A stretch of DNA of 64,000 nt from Actinacidiphila cocklensis. Lineage in GTDB: Bacteria; Actinomycetota; Actinomycetes; Streptomycetales; Streptomycetaceae. Both the position numbers and the translations under genes were made by a program. Positions within the stretch are counted from its first letter, which is position 1; each line of letters starts with the position of its first letter. Shown piece by piece: positions 34,937 through 44,555 of the stretch. The stretch is taken from NCBI RefSeq assembly GCF_907177275.1, contig NZ_CAJSLV010000051.1, positions 62,001-126,000 on the forward strand, written 5' to 3'. A model generated the notes under the pieces. That model did not search any database, was not told the origin of the DNA, and saw only the letters and a program-made list of their open reading frames with translations.

Positions 34937-35935
34937 CTACTTCGCGGTGAGGTCCTGCTGCAGCTCGTCGAGGATCTTGCCGGCGGCGGTGTATCCGATG
35001 CCCTGGTACCAGAGCTGGTCGTCCACCCGGTGGGCGTGGCCCGCGCCGACCGCGGTGAGCTGCTTCCACAGCGGACTCCCGGTCACCTGCGTCTCCTTGG
35101 CGGCCTTCGGGTCGCCGTAGGTGGCGTAGAAGAGGGCGTCGCCGTCGGCCTTGTCGATCTGCTCGGGGCTGACGTCGACGTCGAGCCGGTCGACGTCCTG
35201 CACCGCGGGCCGTGCCAGGCCGACGTCCTTGAGGACAGTGCCGATGTAACTGGCGTTGCCGTACAGCCGGATGTCCGCGCCCTCCACGAAGCGCACCATG
35301 CTCACCTTCGTCGCCGCCGCCTTCGCGGCCCCGCCGAGCGCCGCGGTGACAGCCGCCACGTGGTCCTTGTACGCCGCGAGCACCTGTGCGGCCTGCGCGG
35401 TACGGCCCAACGCGGCCGCGTGCAGCTGGAAGTCGGCCTTCCACGGCGCACCGGTCGACTCGGTCAGCACGGTCGGCGCGATGTGGGACAGGGCGTCGTA
35501 GTGAGCGCCGTCCCTGACCTTGCTGCTGAGGATCAGGTCGGGCCTGAGGGCGGCGACCGCCTCCAGGTTGGGGCTGGCGATCCCGCCGACGTTCGTGATC
35601 CCGGCCAGCGCGTCCTGCGGCAGGTAGTCGAGGAAGCCGGAGCTGGTGCCCGCGCTGGTCGCGCCGACCGGCTTGACGCCGAGGGTGATCGCCGAGTCCA
35701 GCTCCGCGGTGTCCAGGACGACCACCCGCTGCGGATGGTCGGGCACCTTCACAGGACCCATGGCCGTGTCGACGGTGTGCGTGCCGGACGCCGCCGTGTC
35801 CTTGCCCGAGTCCTTGCCCTTGCCCGAGTCGGAGGAGCCGCCGGACGAACAGGCCGCCGTCGCCAGTGCCGTACAGAGCAGCACGGCGGCGACGGCGGTC
35901 AGGCGGGTCGAACGGGCGCTGCTGCTACGGGACAT
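34937..35935 (-). CDS. Siderophore-iron ABC transporter substrate-binding lipoprotein
   Basis: 332 residues of the FhuD/BtuF-like periplasmic-binding family (helical backbone). Lipoprotein signal LTAVAAVLLCTALATAACSS with lipobox TAAC near residue 28; binding-protein marks VVVLDTAELDSAITLGVKPV and VAALRPDLILSSKVRDG. It captures ferric siderophore at the cell surface. GGAG seven bases before the ATG. It is the last gene of the operon, 13 bp after the ATPase, an inverted order compared with many such operons where it comes first. Confidence 0.93.
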   Translation of the reverse strand: MSRSSSARSTRLTAVAAVLLCTALATAACSSGGSSDSGKGKDSGKDTAASGTHTVDTAMGPVKVPDHPQRVVVLDTAELDSAITLGVKPVGATSAGTSSGFLDYLPQDALAGITNVGGIASPNLEAVAALRPDLILSSKVRDGAHYDALSHIAPTVLTESTGAPWKADFQLHAAALGRTAQAAQVLAAYKDHVAAVTAALGGAAKAAATKVSMVRFVEGADIRLYGNASYIGTVLKDVGLARPAVQDVDRLDVDVSPEQIDKADGDALFYATYGDPKAAKETQVTGSPLWKQLTAVGAGHAHRVDDQLWYQGIGYTAAGKILDELQQDLTAK

Positions 35936-35948
35936 GGCGGATCTCCGT

Positions 35949-36881
35949 TCAGAGATGCGGAGTTGCTGCGGCGTCGTGCGGTGTGTCGTCGGACGGCTTC
36001 CAGGGTTCGCCGGGCACGACCAGCGGGCTGCCGGTCACCGGGTCGGGCACGACGACCGACGCGAGGCCGAACACCTCGCGTACCAGCTCCGCGGTGACGA
36101 CCTCGCCGGGCGGACCCTCGGCGACGATCCGGCCGGCCTTCATCGCGATGAGGTGGTCGGCGTAACGGGCGGCCTGGTTGAGGTCGTGCAGCACCGCCAC
36201 GACGGTGCGCCCGCGCTCCCGGTTGAGGCGGCGTACGAGGTCGAGCACCTCGACCTGGTGGGCGATGTCCAGGAAGGTCGTCGGCTCGTCGAGCAGCAGC
36301 AGGTCGGTGTCCTGGGCCAGGGCCATCGCGATCCAGGCCCGCTGCCGCTGCCCGCCGGACAGCTCGTCGACCAGCCGTCCCGCCAGGTCGCTCGTCGCCG
36401 TACGCTCCATGGCCTCGGCGACCAGCCGCTCGTCGGACTCCGACCACTGCTGCCACCACTTCTGGTGCGGCTGGCGGCCGCGCGAGACCAGGTCGGCGAC
36501 GGTGATGCCCTCCGGCGGCACCGGCGACTGCGGCAGCAGGCCGAGGGTGCGGGCGATCTGCCGGGTCGGGACGCGGGCCAGCTCGGCGCCGTCCAGCAGG
36601 ACCGAGCCGTGCCGCGGCTTGAGCAGCCTGCCGAGGGCTCGCAGCAGGGTCGACTTGCCGCAGGCGTTGGGGCCGACGATGACCGTGACCCGGCCGTCGG
36701 GGATCTCCAGGTCGAGCGCGTCGACCACGACCCGGTCCTCGTAGGCGAGGGTGAGGCCGCGGGCGGCGAGCCGGTTCTTCGGCACGTCGCTGCGGGCGCC
36801 GCCCGCACGGTCCCGAGCGGGCCCGGCGGCGGTCGCCGCCTTCTGCGCGGGGACGGACGGGGTGGGCTCAGGGGTCGTCAT
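35949..36881 (-). CDS. Siderophore-iron ABC transporter ATP-binding protein
   Basis: 310 residues. Walker [21 protein letters not shown] near residue 68, signature [20 protein letters not shown] near 167, Walker [17 protein letters not shown] and switch His in [18 protein letters not shown], all typical of the FecE/FepC group. An N-terminal extension of about 38 residues ([20 protein letters not shown]) is low in complexity. It overlaps the preceding permease gene by four bases. Confidence 0.95.
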   Translation of the reverse strand: MTTPEPTPSVPAQKAATAAGPARDRAGGARSDVPKNRLAARGLTLAYEDRVVVDALDLEIPDGRVTVIVGPNACGKSTLLRALGRLLKPRHGSVLLDGAELARVPTRQIARTLGLLPQSPVPPEGITVADLVSRGRQPHQKWWQQWSESDERLVAEAMERTATSDLAGRLVDELSGGQRQRAWIAMALAQDTDLLLLDEPTTFLDIAHQVEVLDLVRRLNRERGRTVVAVLHDLNQAARYADHLIAMKAGRIVAEGPPGEVVTAELVREVFGLASVVVPDPVTGSPLVVPGEPWKPSDDTPHDAAATPHL

Positions 36882-37975
36882 GACGGCTCTCCGGAACGGC
36901 TGCGGCCGCGGACGATCAGCCACATCAGGTAGGGCGCACCGACGGCGGCGGTCATCACGCCGACCGGCAGCTCGGTCGGCGAGAACAGCTTGCGGGCCAG
37001 CAGATCGGCGACCACCACGACCAGCGCGCCGGTCAGGGCGGAGGCCAGCAGCGGGATCTGCGCGGTCCTGGTCAGCCGACGGGCGATCTGCGGGGCGAGC
37101 AGCGCCACGAAGTCCACAGGACCCGCCGCCCCGGTGGCGACCGAGGCCAGCACGACGCCGAGCGCGACCAGGCCGAACCTGACCCTGCCCAGCCTGATGC
37201 CGAGCGCCGTCGCGGTGTCGTCGTCGAAGGACACGCTGCGCTGCGCCCGCGCCGCCCACAGCGCGCACGGCACCGCGACGAGCAGCACCAGCGCCAGCGG
37301 CCGCGCCTCGGCGTAGCCGCGGCCGTTGAGCGAACCGGTCAGCCAGACCTTGGCCTGCTGGGCGACCAGGTAGTCGCCCTTGGTCAGGAACAGCTGCGTC
37401 ACCGACGACAGCGCCACCGAGAAGCCGATCCCGATGAGCACGAAGCGGGCCGCGTGCAGCCCGCGCCGCCGCGCGAAGACGTAGACCAGGGCCGCGGCCG
37501 TCAGCCCGCCGGCGACCGAGAGGTAGGGCAGCGCGGTGTACGACGTCACGCCGTACGTCATCGCGGCCACCGTCACCGCACCCGCGCCATGGGTCACGCC
37601 GATGACGTCCGGGCTGGCCAGCGGGTTGCGGGCGACGGTCTGGATCAGCGCTCCCGACACCCCGAAGGCCGCGCCGACCAGCAGGCCCAGCACGAGCCGC
37701 GGCTCGCGCAGCTCGCCGACCACCAGCTCGTCCGGGCTCGGCCGCCCGAAGACCACCTTCACCACCTCGCCGGGCGCCACGAAGGACTCCCCGACGCACA
37801 GATACGCCACGCAGACCGCCGCCAGCAGCACGGCAAGCACGCAGGTGACCGCGAGCGCACGCCGGTGCACCAGGAAGGAGCCGCGCCCGCCGGGGCGCAC
37901 GACGGCGTAGCCCGCGGGCCGGAACCGGGCGGCGGGACGGGGCACCTGAGGGGGCGCAGGACGGGTCGCGCTCAT
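36878..37975 (-). CDS. FecCD-family iron-siderophore permease (second)
   Basis: 365 residues with about ten helices. FecCD marks: [20 protein letters not shown] near residue 94, [18 protein letters not shown] near 115 and, near the C-terminus, [20 protein letters not shown]. The first 45 residues form an unusually long Pro/Arg-rich cytoplasmic tail. ATGA overlaps join it to the genes on both sides. It forms a heterodimer with the first permease. Confidence 0.95.
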   Translation of the reverse strand: MSATRPAPPQVPRPAARFRPAGYAVVRPGGRGSFLVHRRALAVTCVLAVLLAAVCVAYLCVGESFVAPGEVVKVVFGRPSPDELVVGELREPRLVLGLLVGAAFGVSGALIQTVARNPLASPDVIGVTHGAGAVTVAAMTYGVTSYTALPYLSVAGGLTAAALVYVFARRRGLHAARFVLIGIGFSVALSSVTQLFLTKGDYLVAQQAKVWLTGSLNGRGYAEARPLALVLLVAVPCALWAARAQRSVSFDDDTATALGIRLGRVRFGLVALGVVLASVATGAAGPVDFVALLAPQIARRLTRTAQIPLLASALTGALVVVVADLLARKLFSPTELPVGVMTAAVGAPYLMWLIVRGRSRSGEPS

Positions 37976-38970
37976 GCCGCCACCACCGACCTGCGCCGGA
38001 CCAGCGCCACCAGGAACGGCACCCCGATCAGCGAGGTCATCACCGCCACCGGCACCTCGGACGGCGGGAAGACGATCCGCCCCACCACGTCCGAGACCAG
38101 GATCATCACCGGGCCGAGCAGCGCCGCCATCGGCAGCACCCAGCGGTGGGCGGTGCCGACCAGGGCGCGGGCCAGATGCGGCACCGCCAGGCCGACGAAG
38201 GCGATCGGGCCCGCGGCGGCGACCGCGGCGCCGGTCAGCACGGTGGCCCCGAGCGCGCCGGTCAGCCGCAGCAGCGCCACGTTCTGCCCCAGGCCCTTGG
38301 CGACGTCCTCGCCGAGGGCGAGCGCGTCCAGGCCGCGGGCCATCGCCAGCACCAGCAGCAGGCCGACCGCGAGGAAGGGCCAGATCATCCCGATGATGTC
38401 GGTGTCCCGCCCGGACAGCGAACCGACCTGCCAGAAGCGGTAGGTCTCCAGTGTCTGGGCGTCGGTGGTCAGCACCCCGGACACGACCGAGGCCAGGAAC
38501 GCGTTCATCGCCGCGCCCGCCAGCGCCAGCTTGACCGGTGAGGCCCCGCCCCTGCCGCGGGCGGCGACCGCGTAGACGGCGACGGCTGCCGCTCCGGCGC
38601 CCGCGAAGGCGAACCAGACGTAACCGCTGAGCGTGCCCACCCCGGCGTAGGCGATGGCGCACACCACGCCGAGGGACGCGCCCTGGCTCACCCCGAGGAT
38701 GCCCGGCTCCGCGATCGGGTTGCGTGTGACGCCCTGCATCACGACCCCGGCGACCGCCAGCGCGGCGCCGACCATGATCCCGATCACCGTGCGCGGCACC
38801 CGCAGGCTGCGGACGACCTCGGCGTTCTGGCTGGTGCCTCCGTGCAGCAGCGCGTCGAACACCTGGGACGGCGGTATCTCGCGGCTCCCGACGGCCAGGC
38901 TGAGCAGCACCGCCAGCAGCAGCGCCGCCGTCGCCGCGGCCATCCAGCCGGTGCGGCGGCGCAGGTGCAT
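37972..38970 (-). CDS. FecCD-family iron-siderophore permease (first)
   Basis: 332 residues, about ten helices. [20 protein letters not shown] near residue 57, [20 protein letters not shown] and [20 protein letters not shown] identify the FecCD family. GGAGG about 15 bases upstream of the ATG. As the first gene of the operon it lies directly behind the iron box, so iron starvation should turn on the whole unit. Confidence 0.95.
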   Translation of the reverse strand: MHLRRRTGWMAAATAALLLAVLLSLAVGSREIPPSQVFDALLHGGTSQNAEVVRSLRVPRTVIGIMVGAALAVAGVVMQGVTRNPIAEPGILGVSQGASLGVVCAIAYAGVGTLSGYVWFAFAGAGAAAVAVYAVAARGRGGASPVKLALAGAAMNAFLASVVSGVLTTDAQTLETYRFWQVGSLSGRDTDIIGMIWPFLAVGLLLVLAMARGLDALALGEDVAKGLGQNVALLRLTGALGATVLTGAAVAAAGPIAFVGLAVPHLARALVGTAHRWVLPMAALLGPVMILVSDVVGRIVFPPSEVPVAVMTSLIGVPFLVALVRRRSVVAA

Positions 38971-39022
38971 GTCGGTCGGTCCTCCGGAGGGCGGCGGCCG
39001 TCTGGCGCCGGGCAGGCTTAAC

Positions 39023-39041
39023 TTAGGCTGGGCTAACTATA
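39023..39041 (-). promoter_or_regulatory. DmdR1/IdeR-type iron box
   Basis: TTAGGCTGGGCTAACTATA matches the consensus TTAGGTTAGGCTAACCTAA at 14 of 19 positions and retains the TTAGG and GGCTAAC cores. It lies about 50 bp upstream of the first permease gene, the expected place for iron-dependent repression. Confidence 0.8.
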
Positions 39042-39110
39042 CGGGGTGCCTCCCGGAGCTCCGGGGTGAGGTTGACCCTGCGCGCGGGGCGACCTGTGAC
39101 AATGGGTGCC

Positions 39111-39749
39111 GTGACCAACGATCTCTCCTCCCTTTCGCCGGCTCTCACGGTCGGCTTCGACCTCGACATGACCCTGATCGACTCCCGGCCCGGGATCAAG
39201 GCCGTGTACGACCGGCTCGCGGCGGAGACCGGCGTCTTCATCGACTCCGACCTGGCCGTCACCCGGCTCGGCCCGCCGCTGGACGACGAGTTGGCGAACT
39301 GGTTCCCACGCGACCGGATCCCGGAGGTCGCCGACCGCTACCGCATGCTCTACCCCGACCACGCCATCACCCCCACGCCCGCGATGCCGGGCGCCCCCGA
39401 AGCGGTGGCGGCGGTCCGGGCGGCAGGCGGCCGTCCGGTGGTCGTCACCGCGAAATACGGTCCCAACGCCGAGCTTCACCTCGCCCATGTCGGCATCGAG
39501 GCGGAACTGCGCGGCTGGCTGTGGGCGGAGGCCAAGGCCGAGGCGCTGATCGAGTGGGGTGCGACCGTCTACGTCGGCGACCACACCGGGGACGTGCGGG
39601 GCGCGCGCAAGGCGGGCGCGCTGTCGGTGGCGGTGGCCACCGGGCCGTGCAGCGCGGCGGAGCTGCGGGCGGCGGGGGCCGATGTCGTACTCGCCTCCCT
39701 CACAGAATTTCCCGGCTGGCTCGCCGCCCACACCTCGGCAGCGGCCTGA
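39111..39749 (+). CDS. HAD-family hydrolase (phosphatase)
   Basis: 212 residues. Motif I is GFDLDMTLIDSRPGI (nucleophile Asp and acid/base Asp), motif II is VVVTAKYGPN (Thr), and motif IV is VYVGDHTGDVRGARKAG. A small helical cap lies between motifs I and II, as in phosphoglycolate phosphatase-like enzymes. Substrate unknown. I chose GTG 39111 because GACAAT (39098-39103) lies exactly seven bases upstream, identical in form to the start at 5599; ATG 39102 is the alternative. It is divergent from the iron-uptake operon. Confidence 0.9.
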   Translation: MTNDLSSLSPALTVGFDLDMTLIDSRPGIKAVYDRLAAETGVFIDSDLAVTRLGPPLDDELANWFPRDRIPEVADRYRMLYPDHAITPTPAMPGAPEAVAAVRAAGGRPVVVTAKYGPNAELHLAHVGIEAELRGWLWAEAKAEALIEWGATVYVGDHTGDVRGARKAGALSVAVATGPCSAAELRAAGADVVLASLTEFPGWLAAHTSAAA

Positions 39750-39758
39750 CCTTCGGAT

Positions 39759-39998
39759 TCACGCCTGTGGGTGACCCTCGGGCCGCCGCTGCGCGAGTGC
39801 CGATCGCAGGAGGCCCAGCAGCGCGAGGGCGAGCCCGACCCCCATCAGCATCGACACGAAGTAGGCGGGTGTCGGCAGCCGGTGGGTGCCCAGCAGCAGC
39901 GGCGCGACCGTCGCCAGCGTGCCGGCCGCCCCGACGAGGAAGACGATCGCGCCGATCCTGACGAGCAGGTCACCGGCGCCCATGGTTTGTTTGCTCAC
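39759..39998 (-). CDS. Small two-helix membrane protein
   Basis: 79 residues with two predicted membrane helices (IGAIVFLVGAAGTLATVAPLL in part, and FVSMLMGVGLALALLGLLRS) and a basic C-terminus. No family recognised. GTG 39998 is supported by TACCCT six bases upstream (leaderless pattern). The ATG at codon 6 (39983) is possible. It ends ten bases from the HAD gene in convergent orientation. Confidence 0.75.
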   Translation of the reverse strand: MSKQTMGAGDLLVRIGAIVFLVGAAGTLATVAPLLLGTHRLPTPAYFVSMLMGVGLALALLGLLRSALAQRRPEGHPQA

Positions 39999-40155
39999 CG
40001 GACAAGGGTAGGTCCGTGCTGTGGGGCGCGAGCAAACGGGACCTCGCCGTCTTGTCACACAGCACCTGGCCATTAGCCTTGGTGTCAGCGGGTCTCCGGT
40101 GGACCCGCTGCTGTCTTATTCAGAGCGGTTTCGAGCAATGAGGACGAGGTCGGAC

Positions 40156-40539
40156 GTGCCTACCGGCAAGGTCAAGTGGTTCAACAGCGAGAAGGGCTTC
40201 GGCTTTCTCTCCCGCGATGACGGCGGCGATGTCTTCGTGCACTCCTCCGTGCTGCCTGACGGGGTCGCCGCGCTCAAGCCCGGCCAGCGCGTGGAATTCG
40301 GTGTCGTCGCGGGCCAGCGTGGTGACCAGGCGCTCTCGGTGACGCTGCTGGACCCCGCGCCCTCGGTCGCCGCGGCACAGCGCCGCAAGCCCGATGAGCT
40401 GCTGCCGATCGTCCAGGACCTCACCACGCTGCTCGAAGACGTCGCCAGGTCGCTGCAGCGCGGCCGCTATCCGGACAAGGCCCACGGACACAAGATCGCC
40501 TCCGTGCTGCGAGTGGTCGCCGACCAGCTCGACGTTTAG
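40156..40539 (+). CDS. Cold-shock domain protein with C-terminal extension
   Basis: 127 residues. The cold-shock domain occupies about residues 1-67 (TGKVKWFNSEKGFGFLSRDD and then VFVHSSVLPDG, with both RNP motifs). An extension of about 60 residues follows, conserved in streptomycetes and helical: AAAQRRKPDELLPIVQDLTT ... VLRVVADQLDV. GTG 40156 has GAGG upstream. It binds nucleic acid; the extension may add a protein-binding role. A strong terminator follows. Confidence 0.92.
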   Translation: MPTGKVKWFNSEKGFGFLSRDDGGDVFVHSSVLPDGVAALKPGQRVEFGVVAGQRGDQALSVTLLDPAPSVAAAQRRKPDELLPIVQDLTTLLEDVARSLQRGRYPDKAHGHKIASVLRVVADQLDV

Positions 40540-40584
40540 GGGCGCGTGCCCGACCGCGAACGGGTAACGGCGCACAAGCCGCCA

Positions 40585-40627
40585 GGCGGCGCTTTGCCGG
40601 AGGTCCATCTTCCGGTAAAGCGCCGCC
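40585..40627. terminator. Bidirectional terminator between csp and mqnD
   Basis: GGCGGCGCTTTGCCGGA (40585-40601) pairs with TCCGGTAAAGCGCCGCC (40611-40627) over 17 bp with one G-T wobble. Confidence 0.85.
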
Positions 40628-40666
40628 CGCGTTTTTCCGCGCCCCGCGAATGCCGGGGCAATGTTT

Positions 40667-41560
40667 TCAGAAAGCCAGCGCGTCCGCGCCCAGCGGAGGC
40701 ACGAGTCCTTCGGCGGCCGCACGAGTGAGCAGTCCGCGTACGGCGGCGTATCCGTCCGCACCGAGGTCGGCGGTGAATTCGTTCACGTACAGGCCGATGT
40801 GCTGGTCGGCGACCGCCGGGTCCATCTCCTGGGAATGCGCCAGCACATAGTCCCGCGAGGCGGTCGGGTCGTCCCAGGCCATGCGGACCGAGGCGCGGGC
40901 CGCGTCGGCGAGGGCGTGCAGCCGCTCCTTGCCCAGCGAGCGGCGGGCGATGATCGCGCCGAGCGGGATGGGCAGCCCCGTGGTGGCCTCCCAGTGCTCG
41001 CCCATGTCGGCGAGCTTGTGCAGCCCGTAGTTCTGGTACGTGAAGCGGGCCTCGTGGATCACCAGCCCGGCGTCCACCCGGCCGTCCCGCACCGCCGGCA
41101 TGATCTCGTGGAAGGGCATCACCACGATCTCCCCGACACCGCCGTCGAGCTCGGCCGCGGCCCACAGCCGGAAGAGCAGATACGCCGTCGAGCGCTCGCT
41201 CGGCACCGCGACCTTCCGGCCCGCCAGGTCCGTGCCCGGCTCCCGGGTGAGCACCAGCGGCCCGCAGCCGCGCCCCAGCGCCCCGCCGCAGGGCAGCAGC
41301 GCCCAGTCGTCGAGCACCCACGGCAGCACCGCGTAGGACACCTTCAGCACGTCGAGCTCGCCGCGCTCCGCCATGCCGTTGGTGATGTCGATGTCGGCGA
41401 AGGTCACGTCGAGCGGCGGCGCGCCGGGCACCAGCCCGTGCGCCCACGCGTGGAAGACGAAGGTGTCGTTGGGACAGGGGGAGTACGCGATCCGCAGCGC
41501 GTCCGTACCGCCGCCGCTTTCCGCCGTACCGGTGCCGCCGCTGCTCTCAGGTGCCGTCAT
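40667..41560 (-). CDS. mqnD: 1,4-dihydroxy-6-naphthoate synthase
   Basis: 297 residues. Family marks are LRIAYSPCPNDTFVFHAWAH near residue 20, NGMAERGELDVLKVSYAVLP and AGLVIHEARFTYQNYGLHKL. MqnD converts cyclic de-hypoxanthine futalosine to 1,4-dihydroxy-6-naphthoate in the futalosine route to menaquinone. ATG 41560 has GAGGCAG upstream and overlaps the end of mqnB by 14 bp, so the two are co-translated. SCO4326 is the S. coelicolor counterpart. Confidence 0.95.
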   Translation of the reverse strand: MTAPESSGGTGTAESGGGTDALRIAYSPCPNDTFVFHAWAHGLVPGAPPLDVTFADIDITNGMAERGELDVLKVSYAVLPWVLDDWALLPCGGALGRGCGPLVLTREPGTDLAGRKVAVPSERSTAYLLFRLWAAAELDGGVGEIVVMPFHEIMPAVRDGRVDAGLVIHEARFTYQNYGLHKLADMGEHWEATTGLPIPLGAIIARRSLGKERLHALADAARASVRMAWDDPTASRDYVLAHSQEMDPAVADQHIGLYVNEFTADLGADGYAAVRGLLTRAAAEGLVPPLGADALAF

Positions 41561-42242
41561 GTGCTGCCTCAACCTCCAGTACGCCGGGGAGCTTCCCGAA
41601 CGCCGACGTCAGCGCCGCCAGCGCCTCGCCGATCCGCCAGGCCGCGCGGTCCCGCGGGCCGACCGCGTTGGAGACGGCGCGGATCTCCAGCACGGGGAAG
41701 TCGAAGAAGGCCGCCGCCTCCGCCACCCCGAAGCCCTCCATCGCCTCGGCCACCGCGCCCGGGTGACGGCCGGCCAGCTCCGCGGCCCGCTCGGCGGTGC
41801 CGGTGACCGTGCTGACCGTCAGCACCGGCCCGTAGGCGGCGGCGAGCGCGTCGGCGACACTCCGGCTGAGCCCGGCGGGCGGGCGGTGCTCCGAGCGGCC
41901 GAAGCCCAGCTCGGCGACCGGGGCGAAGCCCTCGGCGGTCTGCGCGCCGAGGTCGGCCGCCACGATCGTCTCGGCGACGGCGAGCGAGCCGACCGGCGCC
42001 GCGGGTGCGAAGCCGCCGCCGATGCCCGCGGAGATCACCAGGCCGGGGTGCCAGCGCTCGACCGTCAGCTTCTCCATCAGGGCGTACATCGTGCCGGCCG
42101 CGGCCGCCGCGGGGCCGACGCCGACCGTGACCGCCTCGAAGCCGCTGCCGGCCCTGCCCGCGGCCGCCAGGCCCGCCGCGACGGCGTCCCGCTCGGCGTC
42201 GACCGCGGTCAGCACCAGCACGTGCCTGCGGCGGGCGCGCAC
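41547..42242 (-). CDS. mqnB: Futalosine hydrolase
   Basis: 231 residues of the nucleoside phosphorylase/MTAN fold: ISAGIGGGFAPAAPVGSLAV near residue 70, then VAEAMEGFGVAEAAAFFDFP with the substrate-binding Met-Glu pair, and IRAVSNAVGPRDRAAW containing the catalytic region. It removes hypoxanthine from futalosine before MqnC. GTG start, four bases after the DUF2771 gene stop. It is the SCO4327 equivalent; mqnA and mqnC are not in this window. Confidence 0.94.
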   Translation of the reverse strand: MRARRRHVLVLTAVDAERDAVAAGLAAAGRAGSGFEAVTVGVGPAAAAAGTMYALMEKLTVERWHPGLVISAGIGGGFAPAAPVGSLAVAETIVAADLGAQTAEGFAPVAELGFGRSEHRPPAGLSRSVADALAAAYGPVLTVSTVTGTAERAAELAGRHPGAVAEAMEGFGVAEAAAFFDFPVLEIRAVSNAVGPRDRAAWRIGEALAALTSAFGKLPGVLEVEAAHDGT

Positions 42243-42246
42243 CGGG

Positions 42247-42738
42247 CTACTTGCCCCTGATCAGGTTGAACTGGATGACGCGGAAGGAGGCCTCGCCGCT
42301 GGTGTCGGCCGACTCCACGATGTTCAGCGTCACCTGCTTGGCGGTGGTCGTCCCGCCGGTCTGCTGGTCCTGGGTGTTGAACAGCTGCTCGCTGTCCACC
42401 GACCAGTACGTCTTGTCCTTGAGCGGCTCCGGCGTGACCAGGGTGGTGCCCGCCGCGATCAGCCAGCCCTTCTTCGCGATCGAGGGGTCGACCCCGATCC
42501 GCACCTGGTCGCCGACGGGCACGGTGATGTGGTGCGTGGGGATGCCCTGGAGGCACGCGAGGAACGCCACCTGCGGGAGCTTCTTGCCGTCGTTGTAGCA
42601 CTTGTCCGCGGCCTCCGCCTGCACGGTCTTGCTGCCCACGGTCACGGTCGCCATGGCGGTCGGCTTGTCGCAGGCGGTGAGGACGACAAGCCCGAGGGAG
42701 AGGGCACCGATGGTGGTGGCAGCGCGGCGAATGCTCAT
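42247..42738 (-). CDS. DUF2771 family lipoprotein
   Basis: 163 residues. Lipoprotein signal IRRAATTIGALSLGLVVLTAC with lipobox LTAC at residue 20-23, and a mature part matching DUF2771 with CYNDGKKLPQVAFLACLQGI, two cysteines that may pair. TAGCCT lies six bases before the ATG (leaderless pattern). It precedes mqnB by four bases, so this lipoprotein is co-transcribed with the menaquinone genes; a role there is unproven. Confidence 0.92.
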   Translation of the reverse strand: MSIRRAATTIGALSLGLVVLTACDKPTAMATVTVGSKTVQAEAADKCYNDGKKLPQVAFLACLQGIPTHHITVPVGDQVRIGVDPSIAKKGWLIAAGTTLVTPEPLKDKTYWSVDSEQLFNTQDQQTGGTTTAKQVTLNIVESADTSGEASFRVIQFNLIRGK

Positions 42739-42844
42739 GGCAGGAGGCTACCGGGCGGTCGCCCCCAGTCCGCGCGGGGGTGCGCGTGTCCCCAGGTGGG
42801 GCGCCCGCACCGGTGGACGGCGGCAGACCCGTACGGGTTACGCC

Positions 42845-42890
42845 GTCGCACATTGCCGCGCCCGCGCCGCCCGCGGCACATTGCCGGGCG
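42845..42890 (+). repeat. Two copies of a GCACATTGCCG repeat
   Basis: GTCGCACATTGCCGCG (42845-42860) and GCGGCACATTGCCGGGCG (42873-42890), in the gap between the MFS gene stop and the DUF2771 start. Related copies lie at 48764-48879. Confidence 0.6.
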
Positions 42891-42930
42891 TTTTCGGCCA
42901 CGCGAGGCTCCCTGCTGCGCCACGCCCCGG

Positions 42931-44307
42931 CTACGCCACGCGCGCGCGGGCAGAAGTGCCGCGCCGGGCGGAGCCGAGCAGACCGCGTGCGGACACCAGG
43001 AAGGCCACGAGTACCAGGCCCGCCGCGCACGCCATGCCCAGCGGGCCGTTCAGCGGCAGCAGTATGCCGAGGCCGCCGCCCACCACCCAGGACAGCTGGA
43101 GCGCGGTCTCGGAGCGGGCGAAGGCAGACGTCCGCACCAGCTCCGGCACATCGCGCTGGATCAGCGCGTCCAGCGACAGCTTCGCCAGCGCCTGCGAGAT
43201 ACCGGCCACCGCGGTCAGCGTGGCGACGGTGATCAGGCTGTACCAGCCGGCCGCTATCGTCGCCGCGCTCAGCGCGCAGATGAGCACCGTGGCGATGATC
43301 ACCTCGGGGCCGCGGGCCTTCAGCCAGGCGCCGAGCGCGGTGCCGAAGGCGTTCCCGACACCCGCCGCGACACCCACCACACCCAGTGACATGGCAGGCG
43401 TCAGCCCGCCGAGCGGGTGCTCGCGCATCATGAAGGCCAGGAACATCGTCAGGAAGCCGGACAGCGACCGCAGCCCGCCGTTGCCCTGGAGGGCGTGCAG
43501 CACCGACGAGCCGACGCCCAGCAGCCCCGGTTTGCGGCCCGGAATGCCGGACGGCTCCGGCGGCGCCTCCTCGTCGGCCGACAGGCGCACCCGCTGCTCG
43601 CCGCGGGCCGAGTCGACCTTGCCGGGCAGCGAGAGCGACAGCAGCGCGCCGCAGATGAAGACCACGAAAGCGCCGTAGAGCGGCCACTGCGGCCCGATCA
43701 CGTTCAGCCCGGCAGCCACCGGCGCCGCGACCGCGGTGGCCAGCAGGCCGGACAGGGTGACCCGGGAATTGGCCTTCACCAGCGTCGTCCGCCCCGGCAG
43801 CAGCCGTGGCACCACCGCGCTGCGGACCACGCCGTACGCCTTCGACGCCACCAGGACGCCGAGCGCCGCCGGATACAGGCCCAGCCCAGCGGTCGAGATC
43901 ACCCCGGCCATCGTCCAGGCCAGCACGGCTCTGGCCATCATCGCCATCGCCATCGCGGCCCTGCGGCCGTGCTGGAGCCGGTCGAGCAGCGGGCCGATCA
44001 CCGGTGCGAGCAGCGCGAAGGGCGCCATCGTCACCAGCAGGTACAGCGCGACCCGGCCGCGGGCCTCGCCGCTGGGCACCGAGAAGAAGACGGTGCTGGC
44101 GAGCGCGACCGTGATCATCATGTCGCCGGCGGAATTCACCGCATGCAGCTCGATCAGTTTGGCCAGGCCGGACTCGCCCGCGCCTCCGGCATGTGTCGTA
44201 CGCCGGATACGCCTGCGCAGCCAGCCGGCCGGTCCCCCCACGCCGTGCACGAGGGCGCGACCGGCTCTGCGCGCAGGCCCTCGGGCGGTGGTCGTGGTTC
44301 TTGCCAT
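42931..44307 (-). CDS. MFS transporter
   Basis: 458 residues, about twelve helices. It has an Arg-rich N-terminal tail (RTTTTARGPARRAGRALVHG), FLTMFLAFMMREHPLGGLTP and a central loop around SADEEAPPEPSGIPGRKPGL. The tail helix DVPELVRTSAFARSETALQL is a conserved feature I associate with the Streptomyces protein next to DUF3027. Substrate unknown. ATG 44307 has AGGA upstream; an in-frame ATG at 44325 is less likely. It is on the same strand as DUF2771 and mqnBD. Confidence 0.88.
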   Translation of the reverse strand: MARTTTTARGPARRAGRALVHGVGGPAGWLRRRIRRTTHAGGAGESGLAKLIELHAVNSAGDMMITVALASTVFFSVPSGEARGRVALYLLVTMAPFALLAPVIGPLLDRLQHGRRAAMAMAMMARAVLAWTMAGVISTAGLGLYPAALGVLVASKAYGVVRSAVVPRLLPGRTTLVKANSRVTLSGLLATAVAAPVAAGLNVIGPQWPLYGAFVVFICGALLSLSLPGKVDSARGEQRVRLSADEEAPPEPSGIPGRKPGLLGVGSSVLHALQGNGGLRSLSGFLTMFLAFMMREHPLGGLTPAMSLGVVGVAAGVGNAFGTALGAWLKARGPEVIIATVLICALSAATIAAGWYSLITVATLTAVAGISQALAKLSLDALIQRDVPELVRTSAFARSETALQLSWVVGGGLGILLPLNGPLGMACAAGLVLVAFLVSARGLLGSARRGTSARARVA

Positions 44308-44555
44308 GACGCAATCCTGCCCCAAACGGAAGTCGGCTCACCCCCTCCTTTGCGGGCGTGGTGCGCACAGGTACCGTGCGATCACGCAGAATGGGTGGCA
44401 ACAGGTGCGCCCGAGGACGCTCGGGCAGGACCGGATGAGGCAGGGAACGTAGGCGTCGAAGCGGTCCGCAGGTCCGCTCCGCTGCAACTCTCCGCGTCGG
44501 GTCCTTCCGCCCGCGAGCGCACACGTGAGACGGCGTAGAGAGAGAAACGATTTCT
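44308..44555. other. 248-bp divergent promoter region
   Basis: Between the MFS gene (minus) and the DUF3027 gene (plus). AGAGAGAAACGA near 44539 serves as ribosome site for the latter. No operator-like palindrome was found. Confidence 0.35.
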
